Below are positions 8,280-17,898 of a stretch of DNA of 64,000 nucleotides, piece after piece. The notes beneath the pieces are model-generated. The model made no database searches. It was not told the DNA's origin and saw only the letters and a list, made by a program, of their open reading frames with translations. The position numbers and the translations under genes were made by a program. Location: positions 930,001 through 994,000 of the forward strand of contig JADCRD010000001.1 in assembly GCA_014946745.1 (NCBI GenBank), in the 5' to 3' direction. Each line of letters begins with the position of its first letter. The first letter of the stretch is position 1. The DNA comes from Lysobacterales bacterium (GTDB lineage: Bacteria; Pseudomonadota; Gammaproteobacteria; Xanthomonadales; Xanthomonadaceae).

Positions 8280-10343
8280 ATGATGAAGTCGTTCTCGCGT
8301 CTCGTCTGCCTGCTTGTCGCTGCGCTGCCTTGGTCTGTTCCGATGTCCGCCCATGCCGCCGAGCGCGGTCTGGACGCCCGCGACCTGAACTCGCTGGATC
8401 GCGTCGGCGCGCCGACCCTGTCTCCGGACGGGCGCCTGCTCGCCTACACCTTGCGCGAGGCGGATGTGGAGGCCAACCGCGCGGTGAGCGGCCTGTTTTT
8501 GCGTGGCCTCGAAGACGGCGCCCAAGCCCGCCGCGTCAACGCCGAAGGCAAGAGCGCCAACAGCCCGAGCTTCTCGCCCGACGGCCGCAGCCTCTACTTC
8601 CTGAGCGCGGAGAGCGGCTCGATGCAGCTGTGGTCGGCGCCGGTGCGCGGAGGGCGCGCGCGTCAGGTCAGCGACTATCCGCTGGATGTCGGCACCTACC
8701 GCGTCTCGCCCGATGGCAAGCGCGTGGCGCTCAGCTTCCGCGTGCATCCCGACTGCGCCGATCTCGCCTGCAGCAAGCAGCGCAATGAGGCCGCTGCCAG
8801 CAGCAAGGCCACCGGCCAGAGCTACGATCAACTCTTCGTGCGGCACTGGGACAGCTGGAACGACGGCCAGCGCAACCAGCTGTTCGTCGCCGAACTGAAG
8901 GACGGCATCGCCCGCGGCGAGCCGGTGCGGATCAGCCGCGGCATCGACGGCGATGTGCCCTCGATGCCGTTCGGCGGTGTCGATGACTACGCCTGGGCGC
9001 CGGACTCGCAGAGCCTCGTCTTCAGCGCGCGCATCGCCGGACGTATCGAGCCCGTCTCGACCAACTTCGATCTGTTCCATGCCGAGGTCGAAGGCCAGGC
9101 CACGCCGCGCAACCTGACCCCGGACAACCCCGCCTGGGATGCCAACCCGCTGTTCGCGGACGACGGCAGGACGCTCTACTACACCGCGATGAAGCGCCCC
9201 GGCTTCGAGGCCGACCGCATGGCCATCATGGCGCTGGACATCGAAAGCGGCGCGCGTCGCGAAGTCGCGCCCGACTGGGACTTCTCGGCCGGCGCGCTGA
9301 GTCTGCATCAGGGCGAGCTGTACACCGCGACCAATCGCCTTGGCGACCATCCGCTGTTCGCGGTCAAGCCCGACAGCGGCGAGGCGCGCATCGTGGTCGG
9401 CGGCGGCAACGTCAGCGCATTCGCCCTGCGCGGCGACACGCTTGTGTTCCAGCGCGACAGCCTGACCCAGCCGGCCCAGCTCTACCTGACGACGCCGAAG
9501 GGCGGCGCCGAGCGCGCGCTCACCGACTTCAATCGCGAACGCTTGGCTGGCATCGGCATGGGTGCGTACGAGCAGTTCAGCTTCGAGGGCCACGGTGGCG
9601 CCACGGTCTACGGGTTCGTGGTCAAGCCGGTGGGCTTCGAGGCGGGCCAGAAGTACCCGGTCGCGTTCATCATCCACGGCGGCCCGCAGAGCTCGATGGG
9701 CAATAGCTTCCACTACCGCTGGAACCCGCAGACCTATGCCGCGCGCGGCTACGGCGTGGTGTTCATCGACTTCCACGGCTCCACCGGCTACGGCCAGGCC
9801 TTCACCGATTCGATCTCGCAGGACTGGGGCGGCAAGCCGCTCGAAGATCTGCAGAAGGGCTGGGCGGCGGCGCTGGCCCGCTACGACTTTCTCGACGGCG
9901 AGCGCGCCTGCGCGCTGGGCGCGAGTTACGGCGGCTACATGGTCAACTGGATTGCCGGCCAGTGGGGCGAGGCCTGGGACTGCCTGGTCAGCCACGCCGG
10001 TGTGTTCGACACGCGCATGATGGGCTACAGCACCGAAGAGCTGTGGTTCACCGAGTGGGAGAACGGCGGCACCGTCTACGAGAACCCGCAGGCCTATGAG
10101 CGGCACAACCCGGTGCTGCACGTCGACCAGTGGAACACCCCGATGCTGGTCATCCACGGCCAGCTCGATTACCGCATTCCGGTGGAGCAGGGCATCGCTG
10201 CGTTTACCGCCCTGCAGCGCCGCAACGTGCCCAGCCAGTTCCTGTACTTCCCCGATGAGAACCACTGGATCCTGAAGCCTGCCAACAGCGTGCAGTGGCA
10301 CGAGGCCGTGCTCGATTGGCTGGACCGCTGGACCAAGGAGTAA
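8280..10343 (+). CDS. Secreted S9 family (prolyl oligopeptidase-type) peptidase
   Basis: This 687-residue serine peptidase has a signal peptide (MMKSFSRLVCLLVAALPWSVPMSAHA), so it probably acts in the periplasm. The N-terminal beta-propeller contains WD40-like TolB-type segments (GAPTLSPDGRLLAYTLRE, SPSFSPDGRSLYFLS, YAWAPDSQSLVFSAR). The C-terminal alpha/beta-hydrolase carries the nucleophile in GASYGGYMV (Ser549), Asp630 in HGQLDYRIP and His662 in DENHWI. The overall plan is that of DPP5-like aminopeptidases cleaving dipeptides. fnr follows after only three bases, so the two may share a transcript. Confidence 0.92.
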   Translation: MMKSFSRLVCLLVAALPWSVPMSAHAAERGLDARDLNSLDRVGAPTLSPDGRLLAYTLREADVEANRAVSGLFLRGLEDGAQARRVNAEGKSANSPSFSPDGRSLYFLSAESGSMQLWSAPVRGGRARQVSDYPLDVGTYRVSPDGKRVALSFRVHPDCADLACSKQRNEAAASSKATGQSYDQLFVRHWDSWNDGQRNQLFVAELKDGIARGEPVRISRGIDGDVPSMPFGGVDDYAWAPDSQSLVFSARIAGRIEPVSTNFDLFHAEVEGQATPRNLTPDNPAWDANPLFADDGRTLYYTAMKRPGFEADRMAIMALDIESGARREVAPDWDFSAGALSLHQGELYTATNRLGDHPLFAVKPDSGEARIVVGGGNVSAFALRGDTLVFQRDSLTQPAQLYLTTPKGGAERALTDFNRERLAGIGMGAYEQFSFEGHGGATVYGFVVKPVGFEAGQKYPVAFIIHGGPQSSMGNSFHYRWNPQTYAARGYGVVFIDFHGSTGYGQAFTDSISQDWGGKPLEDLQKGWAAALARYDFLDGERACALGASYGGYMVNWIAGQWGEAWDCLVSHAGVFDTRMMGYSTEELWFTEWENGGTVYENPQAYERHNPVLHVDQWNTPMLVIHGQLDYRIPVEQGIAAFTALQRRNVPSQFLYFPDENHWILKPANSVQWHEAVLDWLDRWTKE

Positions 10344-10346
10344 ACC

Positions 10347-11102
10347 GTGACTGCCGAAACCACCGTGCTGGATATTGCGCGCCTGCGAAAGAGCTGCGGC
10401 CAGTGCTCGCTTCAGCAGCTCTGCTTGCCGGCCGGCATCAGCGGCGAGGAGCTGGAGCGCCTCGACGAGCTGGTCAAGAAGCGTCGGCCTCTGGAGCGCG
10501 GCGACCGCCTGTTCCGCTCGGGCAGCGCGCTGTCCGCCCTGTTCGTCGCCCGCACCGGCAGTTTCAAGACCGTCGCCATGAACGAGGACGGTGACGAGCA
10601 GATTATCGGCTTCCACCTGCCGGGTGAATTGATCGGCCTGGATGCGCTGGGCAGCGGCAGCCATCGCTGCGAAGCTGAGGCGCTGGAAGGCGCCGAGGTC
10701 TGCGAGATCCCGATGAACGAGCTGGAGCGCGTGGCCCAGCAGGTGCCGGGCCTGCAGCACCAGCTGCTGCGCATCATCGGCAAGAGCATGGAGCTCGATC
10801 AGGACCACCTGGGCATGCTCGGCCGCCGCCACGCCGCCGAGCGCGTGCTGCTGTTCATCCACGGGCTCAGCGAGCGGCTGCGCTCGCTGGGGCGGCCGCA
10901 TGACCAGTTCAGCCTGCCGATGAGCCGCGAGGAGATCGCCAGCTACCTGGGCCTGGTCATCGAAACGGTCAGCCGCAGCTTCACCAAGCTGCAGGAGGAC
11001 GGGATCATCAGCATCCGCGGCCGCCAGCTGAAGATCCTCGACAGCAAGCGCCTGTCCGATGCCGCGCACGCGCCGGAGCAGATGCGGGCGGCGGGGCGCT
11101 GA
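10347..11102 (+). CDS. fnr: FNR-type oxygen-sensing Crp family regulator
   Basis: This 251-residue cytoplasmic transcription factor aligns along its length with E. coli FNR. Three N-terminal cysteines lie in CGQCSLQQLC (Cys17, 20, 26) and the fourth in EVCEIP (Cys119), giving the full set for an oxygen-labile 4Fe-4S cluster. The cyclic-nucleotide-like barrel includes GDEQIIGFHLPGELIGLDALGSG. The recognition helix GLVIETVSRSF retains the Glu and Ser-Arg used by FNR to read TTGAT half-sites. The start is a GTG at 10347, three bases after the peptidase stop. It should switch genes between oxic and anoxic conditions; no FNR box was seen beside it. Confidence 0.95.
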   Translation: MTAETTVLDIARLRKSCGQCSLQQLCLPAGISGEELERLDELVKKRRPLERGDRLFRSGSALSALFVARTGSFKTVAMNEDGDEQIIGFHLPGELIGLDALGSGSHRCEAEALEGAEVCEIPMNELERVAQQVPGLQHQLLRIIGKSMELDQDHLGMLGRRHAAERVLLFIHGLSERLRSLGRPHDQFSLPMSREEIASYLGLVIETVSRSFTKLQEDGIISIRGRQLKILDSKRLSDAAHAPEQMRAAGR

Positions 11103-11162
11103 GGCGCGGTGTCGATTGCAGCCTCAGCATCAAGCGAGCGGCACGGTGCCGCTTCACGGCGT

Positions 11163-11242
11163 TTGTAGGAGCGAGCTTGCTCGCGACACGGGCCTCGATC
11201 AGCGAAGAGGGCTGGGGTCGCCTGCAAGCAGGCTCCTACAAA
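11163..11242. repeat. Inverted pair of REP-type palindromes (REPIN-like)
   Basis: TTGTAGGAGCGAGCTTGCTC begins at 11163 and faces GCAAGCAGGCTCCTACAAAG ending at 11242. Both share the core GTAGGAGC in opposite orientation and each has its own small palindrome (GCGAGCTTGCTCGC; GCCTGCAAGCAGGC). This is the widespread GTAGGAGC REP family of Pseudomonas and Xanthomonadales genomes. It sits between convergent fnr and the macroglobulin gene. Confidence 0.8.
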
Positions 11243-11297
11243 GAGCGAGCACGCAACGACCTGCCGGCGTCGACACGCTCTGCGTTGCTCGCATCCT

Positions 11298-11311
11298 GAG
11301 TCCCGAATCCC
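11298..11311. repeat. GAGTCCC-GAATCCC heptamer pair
   Basis: Two heptamers end seven bases before the stop codon of the macroglobulin gene. They are the same unit as the arrays near pepA (2.2-2.4 kb), cnoX (34.0 kb) and upstream of cnoX (35.1 kb). Confidence 0.55.
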
Positions 11312-11318
11312 GCCCAGC

Positions 11319-14300
11319 TCACTCCACCCCACCCACCCTCACCCTCGCCGGCTTGGCCTCACCGATGGCGCGGCGGTCCGGGCGATACATGTCTTCGGCG
11401 AAGGGCGGCGGCAGCACGTAGTCGCCGGGGCTGACCGCGCGCACCAGGTAGAACAGGCGCGCCTGCTGGCCCGGCCACAGGTTGACGGCGGCGACAAAGC
11501 GGTCGTCGCGGTATTCCTGATGCTTGATGTCGGCCTGCCACTGCCGCTCGCTCATCGCCAGTCCGTCGATGACCATGCTGCCGATCTGGTTGGGGTCGCT
11601 CAAGCCGAGGTTCTCCGCTTCCAGCCCGCCCGGCAGCAGGTCGACCACCAGGCCTTCGCGCAGCGCGGTTTCCGAGTTCAAGGTCAGCCGCACGACCAAG
11701 GTGTCGCCTTCCTTCAGCGCGCTGCCGTCCCACTCGCGGCCGTCGGTGTGGAAATAGTGGCGCTGCACGCCCAGGCCTTCGCTGACCGGTGCCGGCGCCT
11801 GCCGGCGGAAGCCGACCACCTCTTCCACCACATGGATCGGTGCGGCGCCCTCGGGCTCGATGCGCACGCCGCGGCGCAGCGCGTCGGCATCGAGCTGCAG
11901 GCTGTGCAGCAGAGCCGGCGCGCGCGGTTCTTCCCCGGACACACGCAGGCCGAGGCGCTCGTCGCCGTCCTTCAGCAGCAGGCTGCCGAGGCGGAACAGG
12001 GCGGCCTGCTCCTGGGTGCTGAACCAGCGCTGCGGACCGCGTGCGTCGATCGCGCGGACCAGGGCGATCAGCGCTTCATCGCTGCTGGCGTCGTTGAGGC
12101 CATGGCTGCGCAGCAGCACCTGGATCAGCGCAGCGTCGCGCACCTCCGAGCCGTAGTCGCCGAGATACTCCGGCCGCGCATCGGTCTTGTCCTCGGCGGC
12201 CGCGAGCGCCTTGCGCGCGCGCTCGGGATCGCCCTGCAGTTGCAGGGCCACCGCCAGATGCACCAGTGGCAGAGCGCTGAGCGACTGGCCCTGCTCGTTG
12301 TCGAACAGGGTGCGCAGGGTGCCGAGCGGCGCGCGGTTGACGCGGGCGAGCACATAGCCCGCGTAGGCGCGCGCAGCGAAGCGCAGATGCGCGGGGTTTT
12401 CGTAGTTCCAATAGCCGTCGCCGCCGCTGAGCAGGTCTTCGGACAGACGCTTCAATGCCGCTTCGAGCACCGCTTCTGGGATGGCTTCGCCCTGTTCGCG
12501 CGCGCTCAGCAGCAGGTCGGCGACATACGGCGTCAGCATCGGCTGCTCCCAGCTGTCGCCGGGCCAGAAGCTGAAGTGGCCGCTGGCCTGCTGCATCGCC
12601 GACAGCCGTGCGAAACCGGCAGCGATGGCGTCGCGGCGCATGGGTTCGCTCATCGGTGTGACCGGCAGGCGCTGGCCGCCCTCGCTGCCGAGCCAGATCA
12701 GCGGCCACAGCCGGCTGCTGGTCTGCTCGAGACAGCCGTAGGGGTAGTCGATCAGCCCTTTGAGCGCATCGGTGAAGGGGATCGGCGGGCGTCGGCTCAG
12801 GCTGACCTGCAGCAGGGCGCTGTCGACCTCGAGCGGGGCGAGGTCGCCGGTGTCGTAGCTCAGCGTCTCGCCGTCGTTGAGCACGCGCACGCGGCTCAAG
12901 CGTTCGGCCGGCCAGGCCGGACGCACCACCAGCTCGAATTCGCGCGTGAGCTCGCGGCTGCCGTCGCTGGCGCTGACGCTGAACTTGGCCGCGGTGTTGC
13001 CGGCGCCGGCCTCAAGATCGAACACCAGGGTGCGACGCGCGCCGTCGCGCAGTTCGATCGGCTGGCTGCCGCCGGCGATGCGCAGCGGCGCGTCGGCCTT
13101 CGCGCTGACCGTGTAGCGCGCATCGGCGCCGCTCAGGTTCTGCAGGTCGACGCTGAGCTGGGCGCGGTCGCCCGGGGCCATCACCCGCGGCGTGCTGACT
13201 TCCATCACCAGCGGCGCGCGCACGATGACCTCGTCCTCGGCCTGGCCGTAGCGCTCGGCGCTGAAGGCCAGCGCGGCCACGCGCAGGGCGCCGTTGAAGT
13301 CGGGGGCCTCGAAGCGCACGGTCGCGCGGCCCTCGGCATCGAAGACGACCGGGCCGGCGTGCAGGGCGATGGTCTTGACCTTGGCGGTGGGACGACGCGC
13401 CTGCGGCAGGTTGGGCAGGGCGGCATCGCCGCCAAAGCGCAGGCGCGCGCGCTGGCCCTCGAAACGTTCGATCACCCGGCTGTAGAGGTCCCAGGCCTCG
13501 ATCGACAGCCCGCGCCGCGCCAGGAAGTGCGCGATCGGATCGGGCAGCGGAAAGCGGGTGAGGCTCAGGATGCCTTGGTCGACGGCATCGATCGTCACCC
13601 GCGCCGTCTCGCCGGCCAGGTCACTGGCCTGCACGGTGATCTCCAGCGGCGCGCCCGGACGCACCGGCGCGTCCGGCGCATCGACGGTGAGCGCGATGCG
13701 GCGCTCCTCTCGGGCCATTGGCAGATGGACCACGCCCAGCGCGCGATTGGGCCCCGGCTGGCGGGCGTTCTGGCCGGGACGCAGCAGGATCAGGCTGGCG
13801 TAGACGTCATGGCGGTTCATCGCCTCGCTGATCGGCACGCGCAGCACCGTGCCGGGGCCGACCTCGATCGATTCGCTGTGCAGCAGCTGCTCGCTTTCGA
13901 CCAGCAGCACGCCCGGCCCTTCGTAGGGCGCGGTGACGGTGATCTCGGCGATATCACCGACGCGATAGGCCGGCTTGTCCAGCGCCAGCTTGACTTTGTC
14001 GGGGCGGGCATCCAGACCACGGTTCTCGTCGTTCCAGCCCCAGCCGGCGGTAAACGGCAGGCGGGTGGTGAGGCCCGTCGTCGGGTCGGTGACTTCGAGG
14101 CGGTACTCGCCCCACTGCACCGGCAGGCCGATCCGCGTTGGCTGAGTGCCATCAACGTCGACCGTGCGCGACTCGACGGTCACAAAACGTTCGGTGTAGT
14201 CGGTCTTCCAGCCGCTGCCGTCGACCCAGCTCCAGTGCAGGTCGCGCAGCGCCTGCACCAGCTTGACCTCCAGGCCCTGGCCGGCCTGCAGCTGGCCCAG

Positions 14301-16190
14301 CGCGTCGCTGCGCACGATCTCGAACTGGGCCTCGGTGTCGATGCCGGGGCCATCGGCCAATTCGAACAGCGGGCGCACGCCGACCAGCTGCGGCGCCGGC
14401 CACAGGCTGCGCACCAGGCTGCGGCGGATCGCGCGGCCGCCGCTCTCGAACAGGCTGCCGTTGACGATCACCTGCAGCGGGCTGGCGCCCGCGGCGCCGT
14501 CCTTCAGCAGCTCGACGGTCTGCGCGCTGCGGCCGTCCTCGCCCAGTTCGACATCCAGCACCTGCTGCGGCGCCGGCAGCTGCAGGGTGGCGTCGCCGAA
14601 GCGGTAGCCGCGCAACGCGGGCACGGCCTCGCTGTCGACGCGATAGGCCAGCTCGGCGCTGAAGCGGTTGCCGCCCGCGGGCGCGCCGTACAGATAGGCG
14701 CCTTCGATGTCGAGCGCCAGGTCGGCACCCAGCGTCAGCGGGCCGGCCTCGGCGTCCAGGTTCAGCTTCATGCGCTCGGGCAGGAACTCCTCGACGCGGA
14801 AGCTGAAGCTGCCGACTGGAGTCTTGTCGTCCGGCGCGGTGCGCAGCTCCAGGCGCCAGCGGCCGGTGGGGGCGTCTTCCGCGACCCTCTGCTCGAAGCT
14901 GTAGTAGCCCAGCTCGGCGGCGGCAAGTTCGCGCTCGACCACGGCGCGGCCGTCGGGCTGCAGCAGGCGCGCGAACAGCGGCTGGGCGGCGGTGAGCGAG
15001 CGGCCGTCGAAATCGCGCAGGAGCGCCGAGGCCTGCACCGTTTCGCCCGGGCGGAACAGGTCACGGCCCGACCACACGTAGGCATCGAGCGCGGTGTGGC
15101 GGCGGCCGGCGACCTCGAAGTCGGCCAGGTCAAGCGCCGGCTGACGGAAGGGGATCAAGGCCAGCTCGGCGTCGCGGCGCGCGACCAGCACGTCCTCGGG
15201 CTTGGGCGCATGCGTCAGCGTGGCCTGGCCGTCGCCGTCGGTGGCGGCTTCAGCGACCACGCGGCCGCTGTCGTCGATCACTTCCACCCGCACCCCGCTG
15301 CGCGGTTCGCCGCTGTCCAAGGAGGCCGCGCGCACCCACAGCTGGCCGCCGTGCAGGCGCGCATGCAGGCCGATGTCAGTGACGCTGAAGAAGGTCGTCT
15401 GGTACTGGCCGCTGAAGTCGCCGACCTGACGCAGCACCGCGAAGTAAAGGCCGGGCTCGCGCAGTTCAGGCACGGTCTGCACCGGCAGGAAGCTCACCGT
15501 CCGCTCGTTGGGCCGCTGGTTCAGCACGAAGCGGTTGGCATAGACCGAATCGGCCAGCCCGGACAGGTTGCCCAGGTCCCACCACTGGCGCTGGCCGGAG
15601 CGCTGGAAATTGGCGAAGAAATTCGAGTACTCGCTGGGCCGCACGCGCAGGAATTCGACGTCGACCTCGGCCACGTTGACCGACACCACCGGCAGGCCGT
15701 CGGTGTTGCGCGCCGGCAGCACGCTGCCCTGGCTGGCGAAGCCGACCTGCGGCGCCAGCGCGCCCGAATGGATGTCCTTGACCACCTCGCTGCCGAGGCT
15801 GGCGCCTTCGGCCGCGGTGAGGCGCGCGTCGATGCGCACGCTGTAGCTCTTGTCGGCCTCGATGTAGGGATAGCGCAGGCGCGTGCGGTCGGGGTCGAGC
15901 GTCCAGCCGCTCTGGCCCTCGGCGCCGTCGGGGCCGGTGACCTTGAGCAGCTCGTCGAAGGGCTGTGTCACCGCCAGCGGCTGCGAGAACTCCAGCACCA
16001 GAGCGGGGCGGCCGTTGTAGCGTTCGGCGCCCCAGCGGGCGAGGCCAAAGCCCTGAACCTGTGCGGTTTCGAGCGCGGGGGCTTCGATCGGCGCGGGCGG
16101 CGGCGCCTCGCTGGAGCATCCCGCTGCCAGCAGGGCCAGGGCCGCTGCCAAGGCACATGCCATCCACGTCCCGCTGCGCACACTGCCCAT
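11319..16190 (-). CDS. Bacterial alpha-2-macroglobulin family lipoprotein
   Basis: This 1623-residue protein is a predicted periplasm-facing lipoprotein that traps foreign proteases. A lipoprotein signal is present (ALALLAAGC, lipidation at Cys25 followed by Ser, which favours the outer membrane). Macroglobulin-like domains fill the N-terminal two thirds. The thioester motif GCLEQ occurs at Cys1153 within YPYGCLEQTSSRLWP, so this is a thioester-competent form, followed by an alpha-helical thioester domain (residues about 1130-1440) and a C-terminal receptor-binding-like domain. In E. coli the thioester-type gene neighbours pbpC; here no pbpC is adjacent. It diverges from the Fe-S photolyase with only 44 bases between starts. 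Confidence 0.93.
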   Translation of the reverse strand: MGSVRSGTWMACALAAALALLAAGCSSEAPPPAPIEAPALETAQVQGFGLARWGAERYNGRPALVLEFSQPLAVTQPFDELLKVTGPDGAEGQSGWTLDPDRTRLRYPYIEADKSYSVRIDARLTAAEGASLGSEVVKDIHSGALAPQVGFASQGSVLPARNTDGLPVVSVNVAEVDVEFLRVRPSEYSNFFANFQRSGQRQWWDLGNLSGLADSVYANRFVLNQRPNERTVSFLPVQTVPELREPGLYFAVLRQVGDFSGQYQTTFFSVTDIGLHARLHGGQLWVRAASLDSGEPRSGVRVEVIDDSGRVVAEAATDGDGQATLTHAPKPEDVLVARRDAELALIPFRQPALDLADFEVAGRRHTALDAYVWSGRDLFRPGETVQASALLRDFDGRSLTAAQPLFARLLQPDGRAVVERELAAAELGYYSFEQRVAEDAPTGRWRLELRTAPDDKTPVGSFSFRVEEFLPERMKLNLDAEAGPLTLGADLALDIEGAYLYGAPAGGNRFSAELAYRVDSEAVPALRGYRFGDATLQLPAPQQVLDVELGEDGRSAQTVELLKDGAAGASPLQVIVNGSLFESGGRAIRRSLVRSLWPAPQLVGVRPLFELADGPGIDTEAQFEIVRSDALGQLQAGQGLEVKLVQALRDLHWSWVDGSGWKTDYTERFVTVESRTVDVDGTQPTRIGLPVQWGEYRLEVTDPTTGLTTRLPFTAGWGWNDENRGLDARPDKVKLALDKPAYRVGDIAEITVTAPYEGPGVLLVESEQLLHSESIEVGPGTVLRVPISEAMNRHDVYASLILLRPGQNARQPGPNRALGVVHLPMAREERRIALTVDAPDAPVRPGAPLEITVQASDLAGETARVTIDAVDQGILSLTRFPLPDPIAHFLARRGLSIEAWDLYSRVIERFEGQRARLRFGGDAALPNLPQARRPTAKVKTIALHAGPVVFDAEGRATVRFEAPDFNGALRVAALAFSAERYGQAEDEVIVRAPLVMEVSTPRVMAPGDRAQLSVDLQNLSGADARYTVSAKADAPLRIAGGSQPIELRDGARRTLVFDLEAGAGNTAAKFSVSASDGSRELTREFELVVRPAWPAERLSRVRVLNDGETLSYDTGDLAPLEVDSALLQVSLSRRPPIPFTDALKGLIDYPYGCLEQTSSRLWPLIWLGSEGGQRLPVTPMSEPMRRDAIAAGFARLSAMQQASGHFSFWPGDSWEQPMLTPYVADLLLSAREQGEAIPEAVLEAALKRLSEDLLSGGDGYWNYENPAHLRFAARAYAGYVLARVNRAPLGTLRTLFDNEQGQSLSALPLVHLAVALQLQGDPERARKALAAAEDKTDARPEYLGDYGSEVRDAALIQVLLRSHGLNDASSDEALIALVRAIDARGPQRWFSTQEQAALFRLGSLLLKDGDERLGLRVSGEEPRAPALLHSLQLDADALRRGVRIEPEGAAPIHVVEEVVGFRRQAPAPVSEGLGVQRHYFHTDGREWDGSALKEGDTLVVRLTLNSETALREGLVVDLLPGGLEAENLGLSDPNQIGSMVIDGLAMSERQWQADIKHQEYRDDRFVAAVNLWPGQQARLFYLVRAVSPGDYVLPPPFAEDMYRPDRRAIGEAKPARVRVGGVE

Positions 16191-16234
16191 GGTTCGCTCC
16201 CAGCCCCGAATGGGGCCGCCAGTATAGGTCAGCC

Positions 16235-17788
16235 ATGCAACAGCGCCCCGCCCACCTTCGCCGCCTGCACCTTGTGCTGGGCGACCAGCTCGACCGCGAC
16301 AGCGCGGTGTTCGACGACTTCGATCCGGCCTGCGATGCCGTGTGGATGGCCGAGGTCGCCGAAGAGAGCACCCACGTCTGGTCGCACAAGGCGCGCATCG
16401 CCGTGTTTCTCGCCGGCATGCGCCACTTCGCCGAAGACCAGCGCGCGCAGGGCAGGGCGTTGGTCTATCACCGGCTCGGCGAGCACGCGCATGCCGATCT
16501 CGCTTGCACTCTGGCTGCGGACATCGCCCGCCTCAAGCCCGCCGAGCTCTGCTGGGTGCGGCCAGGCGACTGGCGGGTCTGGCAGCGCCTGCTGGCGGTG
16601 GCGGCCGATGCAGGCTTGAGCGTCATCGAGCGCGAAGACCGCCACTTTCTGTGCAGCATCGACGACTACGCCGGCTGGGCGCGCGGCAAGAAGGAGCTGC
16701 GGCTGGAGTTCTTCTACCGCTGGTTGCGTCAGCGCCACGACGTGCTCATGAACGGCCGTGAGCCGGCCGGCGGGCAGTGGAACTTCGACGCCGACAACCG
16801 CGAGAGCTTCGATGCGCGCGGGCCGGGTCTGCTGCCGGCGCCCGTCGCGTTCGCGCCCGATACGATCACGGCCGAGGTGCTGAGGCTCGTCGCAGAGCGC
16901 TTCGCCGATCACCCCGGCGAGCTCGCGCACTTCGATTGGCCGCTGACGCCCGCGCAGGCGGAGGACGCTTTGGAGGACTTCATCCGCCAGCGCCTGCCGC
17001 TGTTCGGCCGCTACCAGGACGCGATGTGGACCGACGAGCCTTGGCTCTACCACTCGCGCCTGTCGGTGGCGCTGAATCTGAAGCTCATCGCCCCGCGCCG
17101 CGTCATCGATGCGGCGGTGCAGGCCTGGCGCGACGGCCACGCACCGCTGGCCGCGGTCGAAGGCTTCGTCCGCCAGATCCTCGGCTGGCGCGAATACGTG
17201 CGCGGCCTGTACTGGCTGCGCATGCCGGGTTACCTCGACGACAACGCGCTCGGCGCGGAGGCCCCGCTGCCGGCCTTCTACTGGACCGGCGACACCGACA
17301 TGCAGTGCCTGAAGCAGGCGATCGGGCAGACCCTGCGCTACGGTTACGCGCACCACATCCAGCGCCTGATGGTGACCGGGCTGTTCGCCCTGCTGCTGGG
17401 CGTGCGCCCGCGCGAGGTGCACGCCTGGTATCTCGCGGTCTACGTCGATGCAGTCGAGTGGGTCGAGCTGCCGAACGTGCTGGGCATGAGCCAGTTCGCC
17501 GATGGCGGGGTGATGGCCAGCAAGCCCTACTGCGCCTCGGGCAAGTACATCCAGCGCATGGGCAACTACTGCAGCGGCTGCCGCTTCAAGCCCGATGAAG
17601 CGGTCGGCCCGAAGGCGTGTCCGTTCACCACGCTGTACTGGGATTTCCTTGAGCGCCACCAGGCGCGCTTCGCCAAGCATCCGCGCGCCGCCCTGCAGTG
17701 GCGCAGCCTGGAGCGCCTGCCCGAGGCCAAGCGGGCGGCGATCCGCGCCCGGGCGGAGGCCCTTCGCCAGGGCTTGGCGATTCCGTAG
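16235..17788 (+). CDS. Iron-sulfur (6-4) photolyase-type cryptochrome (FeS-BCP/PhrB-like)
   Basis: This 517-residue FAD protein belongs to the deoxyribodipyrimidine photolyase-related family, which repairs (6-4) photoproducts. It starts MQQRPAHLRRLHLVLGDQL; 'LVLGDQL' is typical of the family. Cys358, Cys446, Cys449 and Cys462 have the same spacing (88, 3, 13) as the four 4Fe-4S ligands of Agrobacterium PhrB, including YCSGC and KACPF near the C-terminus. FAD-pocket sequences such as GWREYVRGLYW, YGYAHHIQRLMV and GVMASKPYCASGKYIQRMGNY are present. I chose the ATG at 16235. A second, class I CPD photolyase lies 8 kb away, so the organism seems equipped for both major UV lesions. Confidence 0.93.
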   Translation: MQQRPAHLRRLHLVLGDQLDRDSAVFDDFDPACDAVWMAEVAEESTHVWSHKARIAVFLAGMRHFAEDQRAQGRALVYHRLGEHAHADLACTLAADIARLKPAELCWVRPGDWRVWQRLLAVAADAGLSVIEREDRHFLCSIDDYAGWARGKKELRLEFFYRWLRQRHDVLMNGREPAGGQWNFDADNRESFDARGPGLLPAPVAFAPDTITAEVLRLVAERFADHPGELAHFDWPLTPAQAEDALEDFIRQRLPLFGRYQDAMWTDEPWLYHSRLSVALNLKLIAPRRVIDAAVQAWRDGHAPLAAVEGFVRQILGWREYVRGLYWLRMPGYLDDNALGAEAPLPAFYWTGDTDMQCLKQAIGQTLRYGYAHHIQRLMVTGLFALLLGVRPREVHAWYLAVYVDAVEWVELPNVLGMSQFADGGVMASKPYCASGKYIQRMGNYCSGCRFKPDEAVGPKACPFTTLYWDFLERHQARFAKHPRAALQWRSLERLPEAKRAAIRARAEALRQGLAIP

Positions 17789-17898
17789 GCGGATCAAGCG
17801 GGCCCGGCGATTCACCGGGTCGGGAACCTGCCTCTGTGAGGAAGGCCGTGCGCCCCGTATAGTCCGCCGACCCTCGATTGCAAGCGCCCGGAGAGGCC

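Noticed and set aside
8247-11069. A 940-codon minus-strand frame opposite the S9 peptidase and fnr
   Set aside because: Composition is His/Ala/Leu/Gln-rich without motifs, and the plus strand carries two complete, well-conserved proteins.
11520-16619. A 1699-codon open frame on the plus strand opposite the macroglobulin gene
   Set aside because: It is the complementary-strand shadow of a GC-rich gene: Gln/Ala/Arg-rich, no domains, whereas the minus-strand protein has a lipobox and GCLEQ thioester.
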